From Streptomyces bauhiniae (GTDB taxonomy: Bacteria > Actinomycetota > Actinomycetes > Streptomycetales > Streptomycetaceae), in the NCBI RefSeq assembly GCF_004784475.1, contig NZ_SRRT01000008.1:310001-374000 (forward strand): a stretch of 64,000 nt of DNA, in the 5' to 3' direction. Position numbers and translations under genes: made by a program. This document shows, piece by piece, positions 60,991 through 64,000 of this stretch; position 1 is the first letter of the stretch; each line of letters begins with the position of its first letter. The notes beneath the pieces were generated by a model, which did no database searches, had not been told where the DNA came from, and was given only the letters and a program-made list of their open reading frames with translations.

Positions 60991-61452
60991 TCAGCGGTCC
61001 ACCGGCTTGCGGTAGTGGAGCCGGTCGTACGGCCCGTCGACCCGGCGTTCCACCAACTCGTAGCCGTACCGGGGGTAGATCTCCTGGTTCTCCCACATCA
61101 GCGCGTTGGTGTAGAGCCGGATCTCGGGGAGGCCAAGGGTACGGGCGTGGGTTTCCACGAAGCGCAGCAGCCGGCGCCCGACGCCCCGGCCGTGGGCGTC
61201 GGGGTGGACGGCGATGCTGTCGAGGAAGAGGTGGTCGGGGCGGGCGCGGACGGCCACGAGCCCGGTGACGGGCTCCCCTATGACGAAGACACACCCCTCT
61301 TCGACGTCCGCCATGTGGTCCGCCTCCATGGGCTGGGGCACCACACCGATGCGCGCGATGTAGGGGCGGTAGGCGGCGTCGGTGACCGCGCGCACGGCGG
61401 GCACGTCGGCGGCCGTGGCGGCGCGGACCGGGGCTTCGGGGTGATCGTCCAT
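60991..61452 (-). CDS. GNAT acetyltransferase
   Basis: 153-aa single GNAT domain. Acetyl-CoA loop VHPDAHGRGVGRRLLRFVE (RGVGRR), YTNALMWENQEIYPRYGYEL near the C-terminus. Substrate unknown. ATG 61452 chosen; the upstream extension to 61605 covers the LPMO promoter region. A 39-nt space separates it from the methyltransferase on the same strand. Confidence 0.88.
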   Translation of the reverse strand: MDDHPEAPVRAATAADVPAVRAVTDAAYRPYIARIGVVPQPMEADHMADVEEGCVFVIGEPVTGLVAVRARPDHLFLDSIAVHPDAHGRGVGRRLLRFVETHARTLGLPEIRLYTNALMWENQEIYPRYGYELVERRVDGPYDRLHYRKPVDR

Positions 61453-61622
61453 GCCGGGCACGGTAGCGACCTGAGCCCAGTCTGAGCACGGCCTTAAGCG
61501 GACCATAAAGATCGCCTCAAGGGGGCCGGAGCGGGTCAATCCGCCGCCGTACGGGGCTAGTTTCTGACCGTCCCCCCACGGGACCACCCCCCTCTTCCGG
61601 CACACCCTTCCGAGGAGTTCCG

Positions 61623-62657
61623 ATGCCCTTCGCCACGCCCTCGACCCCGCGCGGGCGGCGCCTGCCCCGGCTGCGGGCCGCCGCCACCGCGGCCGCGCTC
61701 GGCCTGGCGCCGCTGACCCTGACCGTGCTGGCCGCCGCTCCCGCGTCCGCCCACGGTTCGATGGGCACCCCGGTCAGCCGGGTCGCGCAGTGCTTCGCGG
61801 AGGGCCCGGAGTCCCCCAAGTCGGCTGCCTGCCAGGCGGCCGTGGCGGCGGGCGGTACCCAGGCGCTGTACGACTGGAACGGCATCCGGATCGGCGACGC
61901 GGGCGGCCGCCACCAGGAGCTGATCCCCGACGGCAAGCTGTGCAGCGCGGGGAACGACGAGTTCAAGGGCCTCGACCTGGCCCGCGCCGACTGGCCGGCG
62001 ACCGGCGTGCACAGCGGCGCGTACACCTTCAAGTACCGGGTGACCGCGCCCCACAAGGGCACCTTCGAGGTCTACGCAACCAAGCCCGGCTACGACCCGG
62101 CGAAGCCCCTGGCCTGGTCCGACCTGGATGTGGCCCACCCAGTGGCGAAGTCCACGGACCCGGTCGCCACGGACGGCTTCTACACCTTCTCCGGCACGCT
62201 CCCCGAGCGTACGGGCCGCCACCTGCTGTACGCGGTGTGGCAGCGCTCGGACAGCCCGGAGGCGTTCTACTCCTGCTCGGACGTCGACTTCGGCGGCACG
62301 ACGGCGGCCGCCCCGGCCGGTACGGCCAAGGTGACCAAGTCCGCGAAGACGACCCCCGCGCCCACGCCCACGGTCTCCGCCCCCTCGGAGCGCCAGATCG
62401 CGGCCGGCGCCGACCGTTCCACGGTGGAGCACCACGGCCACGGCGACGACGACCCGAGCACCTCGGCGCAGCCGGTGAGCCCCACCCCCAACGCCCCTCA
62501 GCCGGAGGGCACTTCGGTCCCCCTGGCCGAGACCGGCACCCCCACCGGCACCTCGTACGCGGCCGTCGGCGGCGCCGCCGCCCTGGCCCTGGGTTCGGCC
62601 GCACTGTTCCTCTCGGTGCGCCAGCGCGCGACGGGCCGCAACCGCACCGCGCGCTGA
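61623..62657 (+). CDS. Sortase-anchored AA10 lytic polysaccharide monooxygenase
   Basis: 344-aa copper enzyme that oxidatively cleaves chitin or cellulose-like chains. Signal peptide 1-43 ends ASA, exposing His44 as the mature N-terminus; with His144 (TAPHKG) it forms the Cu histidine brace. AA10 catalytic domain spans about 44-220. A Thr/Pro/Ser-rich linker (about 225-298) leads to LAETG (301-305), a hydrophobic helix and an Arg-rich tail, the class E sortase signal. This predicts a wall-attached rather than freely secreted LPMO. ATG 61623 with GAGGAG. Confidence 0.9.
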   Translation: MPFATPSTPRGRRLPRLRAAATAAALGLAPLTLTVLAAAPASAHGSMGTPVSRVAQCFAEGPESPKSAACQAAVAAGGTQALYDWNGIRIGDAGGRHQELIPDGKLCSAGNDEFKGLDLARADWPATGVHSGAYTFKYRVTAPHKGTFEVYATKPGYDPAKPLAWSDLDVAHPVAKSTDPVATDGFYTFSGTLPERTGRHLLYAVWQRSDSPEAFYSCSDVDFGGTTAAAPAGTAKVTKSAKTTPAPTPTVSAPSERQIAAGADRSTVEHHGHGDDDPSTSAQPVSPTPNAPQPEGTSVPLAETGTPTGTSYAAVGGAAALALGSAALFLSVRQRATGRNRTAR

Positions 62658-62673
62658 ACACCCCTTGAATCGC

Positions 62674-62710
62674 GGGGCCCTGCCGGGCGGCTCAGGCCGG
62701 GCAGGGCCCC
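62674..62710. terminator. Bidirectional terminator
   Basis: 11-bp perfect stem GGGGCCCTGCC (62674-62684) with GGCAGGGCCCC (62700-62710) between convergent LPMO and lipase genes. Confidence 0.85.
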
Positions 62711-62718
62711 GAGTCACG

Positions 62719-63573
62719 TCAACTGAAGGCGGACGCGCAGCTCGTGGCCGTGGCGTGGGACGGGTCGAGGGCGTTGGCGACCTCGTGGTAGGCGATGCGG
62801 TCGAAGATGCCGATCGCGACGTGTTCGGAGAGGTCGAGCGGGCAGAGGTCCTGGAGGAGGACGTTGCGGACGTCGGAGCCGGTCAGGTACTGGGTGCGCC
62901 AGGGGGTGACGACCTCGTCGTACTTGGTGGCGATGACGGTGTAGTGCACACCGGGGACGGTGTCGCCGCCCGCGTTGAGCTTGGTCATGAAGGCCGAGTT
63001 GGTGATCTGGTCGGCGAGTGCCGGCGTGCTGGACTTGATGAGGTCCTCGGCGCCGGGGAAGTACGGCAGCAGGTTGGTGAGGCCGCTCAGGTCGGTGCCG
63101 TGGTTGCTGGGGGCGATCCCGACGAGCGCGTTCACCTTGGCGGACCCGCCGAGGAACTTCAGGTAGTACCGGGGCATCATGCCGCCCTGGGAGTGGCCGA
63201 CGAGGTCGGCCTTGGTGGCGCCGGTGGCGGTGAGCACCTTGTCGACGAAGGCGGAGAGCTGCTCGGCCGACTTGTCGATCGGGCCGAGGCCGTAGAAGAC
63301 GGGGACGCCGGGGAGTTGCCCGTAGTCGAGGGAGAAGACGCAGTAGCCGCGCTCCTTGAGGTACGGAGCGAGCGACACCCAGTTGGTGACGGAGTTGCCG
63401 AGGGTGCCGTGGACGAGGACGACGGGCCGCGGGTGGGCGGCCGAGGGCTTGCAGGAGTAGTCGTTCCAGCCACTGCTGGGAGCGGCGTGGGCGGTGGCGG
63501 CGGGAACGGTGGCGAGCGCGGCGGCCAGGACCAGCGCGGCGAGCGGTCTGAGCGCTCGCTTCCAGGGCAGCAT
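62719..63573 (-). CDS. Secreted triacylglycerol lipase
   Basis: 284-aa alpha/beta-hydrolase. Signal peptide 1-30; oxyanion HGTLGN; nucleophile Ser128 in GHSQGG; acid Asp in YDEVVTPW region and His in LSEHVAI. Cys41 and Cys78-type residues and two near the C-terminus could form disulfides. Resembles what I recall for S. coelicolor SCO1735. ATG 63573 with AAGGAG. Confidence 0.92.
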   Translation of the reverse strand: MLPWKRALRPLAALVLAAALATVPAATAHAAPSSGWNDYSCKPSAAHPRPVVLVHGTLGNSVTNWVSLAPYLKERGYCVFSLDYGQLPGVPVFYGLGPIDKSAEQLSAFVDKVLTATGATKADLVGHSQGGMMPRYYLKFLGGSAKVNALVGIAPSNHGTDLSGLTNLLPYFPGAEDLIKSSTPALADQITNSAFMTKLNAGGDTVPGVHYTVIATKYDEVVTPWRTQYLTGSDVRNVLLQDLCPLDLSEHVAIGIFDRIAYHEVANALDPSHATATSCASAFS

Positions 63574-63621
63574 CGTGTGATCTCCTTGCGGCTCAAGGGA
63601 GAAGGTGCACGGCCTAACCCT

Positions 63622-63635
63622 GTGATCCGGATCAC
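63622..63635. promoter_or_regulatory. CRP-like palindrome upstream of the lipase
   Basis: Perfect 14-bp palindrome GTGATCCGGATCAC, 49 bp before the lipase start; with the preceding T it resembles the CRP half-sites TGTGA and TCACG. Binding by the Streptomyces Crp is inference. Confidence 0.45.
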
Positions 63636-63657
63636 GGGATGCTGTTCACTGGTCAAG

Positions 63658-63698
63658 TTACGGACGAGTAGTGCAACTGTGAAGTTACGCGTCGGTAA
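63658..63698. promoter_or_regulatory. Paired TTAC-N6-GTAR sites upstream of the lipase
   Basis: TTACGGACGAGTAG (63658-63671) and TTACGCGTCGGTAA (63685-63698), 27 bp apart, each an inverted-repeat-like TTAC/GTAA box. The second is palindromic at its ends. Probable activator or repressor sites at the lipase promoter. Confidence 0.5.
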
Positions 63699-63729
63699 AA
63701 AGTTCCCTCCCTCGCGCCCCTTGTGCTAC

Positions 63730-64000
63730 TCAGGCCGCGAGCGTCCCGGGCATCACCGCGCGGGGTCCGAACTTGGCCCGCGCCAGGTCGGCGACCTCCT
63801 CGATCCGGCGGACCTTCTCGTCCACGGGGTCGAAGGTGAGCTGGTGCGCGGCCTCCCCGGCCGGGGCCAGCCCCTCGGCGCGCAGGGCGAGCGCCCGCAC
63901 CCGCGCCCGCTGCAGCCCGAGCGCCTCGTACATGCCGTACGCGGCCTTCGTGAGGTCGGCCGAGTGCGCGGTCGGCTCGGCGAGGGTGCGCCCGCGGACC
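63730..64000 (-). CDS. dinB: DNA polymerase IV (DinB), C-terminal fragment at window edge
   Basis: The last 89 codons of a Y-family DNA polymerase; the gene continues beyond the window. Little-finger domain features: GRTLAEPTAHSADL, LGLQRARVRALALRAEGL, LTFDPVDEKVRRIEEVADLA and the terminus KFGPRAVMPGTLAA. Translesion polymerase, SOS-related. The catalytic residues lie outside the window. Confidence 0.85.
   Translation of the reverse strand, partial: VRGRTLAEPTAHSADLTKAAYGMYEALGLQRARVRALALRAEGLAPAGEAAHQLTFDPVDEKVRRIEEVADLARAKFGPRAVMPGTLAA

Overview
The window is high-GC actinobacterial chromosome and almost certainly Streptomyces. The evidence is strong third-position G/C bias, frequent GTG and TTG starts, chaplins, LAXTG class E sortase signals, SoxR, Tat-exported enzymes and many TetR/GntR regulators. 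From memory, the order chpC-chpH, gluconate operon, SGNH esterase, LPMO-lipase resembles the Streptomyces coelicolor core region around SCO1674-SCO1735. No rRNA, IS element, prophage or CRISPR array was seen, so this reads as core chromosome.

Layout. 1-2.7 kb: the cell-wall-anchored long chaplin chpC, the short chaplin chpH and an M20 peptidase. 2.9-3.5 kb: tRNA-Leu(GAG) and a YchJ-family protein. 3.5-7.1 kb: gluconate locus (gntR repressor divergent from kinase, permease and a gluconate-5-dehydrogenase-like SDR). 7.1-13.4 kb: a Tat-exported molybdoenzyme with its cytochrome b and a TPR-like gene, a DMT exporter, a NUDIX enzyme, two DUF202 membrane proteins, a zinc-independent reductase and a very His-rich small protein.

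13.5-38.6 kb is a broad acyl-CoA/aromatic catabolism and envelope-enzyme region. It holds a phosphotransferase plus acyl-CoA dehydrogenase pair, SDR-TetR, NamZ-like muramidase, penicillin acylase, a BKACE-type enzyme, SoxR, a MaoC dehydratase, a second acyl-CoA dehydrogenase, a mycothiol/alcohol dehydrogenase-like enzyme, a formate-dehydrogenase-like molybdoenzyme, homogentisate dioxygenase, an orphan type ISP specificity-domain protein and a class III CoA transferase. Four TetR genes are interleaved with these. Three different families of inverted repeats sit at their promoters, so several small TetR regulons can be proposed from sequence alone.

38.7-46.9 kb: an ECF sigma/RskA-type anti-sigma pair divergent from DUF4331, TPR and NicO-type metal transporter genes, then a Ser/Thr kinase. 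47-56.4 kb: a secreted SGNH esterase, then a translationally coupled exopolysaccharide-type cluster (two GT2 glycosyltransferases, a polysaccharide deacetylase and an unusual flippase-glycosyltransferase fusion) that converges on a membrane-anchored GH39-like hydrolase. 56.5-64 kb: AAA ATPase, DUF72, GntR, GNATs, DUF402, a methyltransferase, a sortase-anchored AA10 LPMO, a secreted lipase and the truncated 3' end of dinB.

The most unusual observations are: (i) a palindromic 40-43 nt element inserted in frame in two CoA-metabolism enzymes 23 kb apart; (ii) matched operator families linking distant catabolic genes; (iii) a nested inverted repeat abutting the hmgA ribosome-binding site; (iv) the flippase-GT-C fusion; (v) the sigma/anti-sigma, DUF4331, NicO block.
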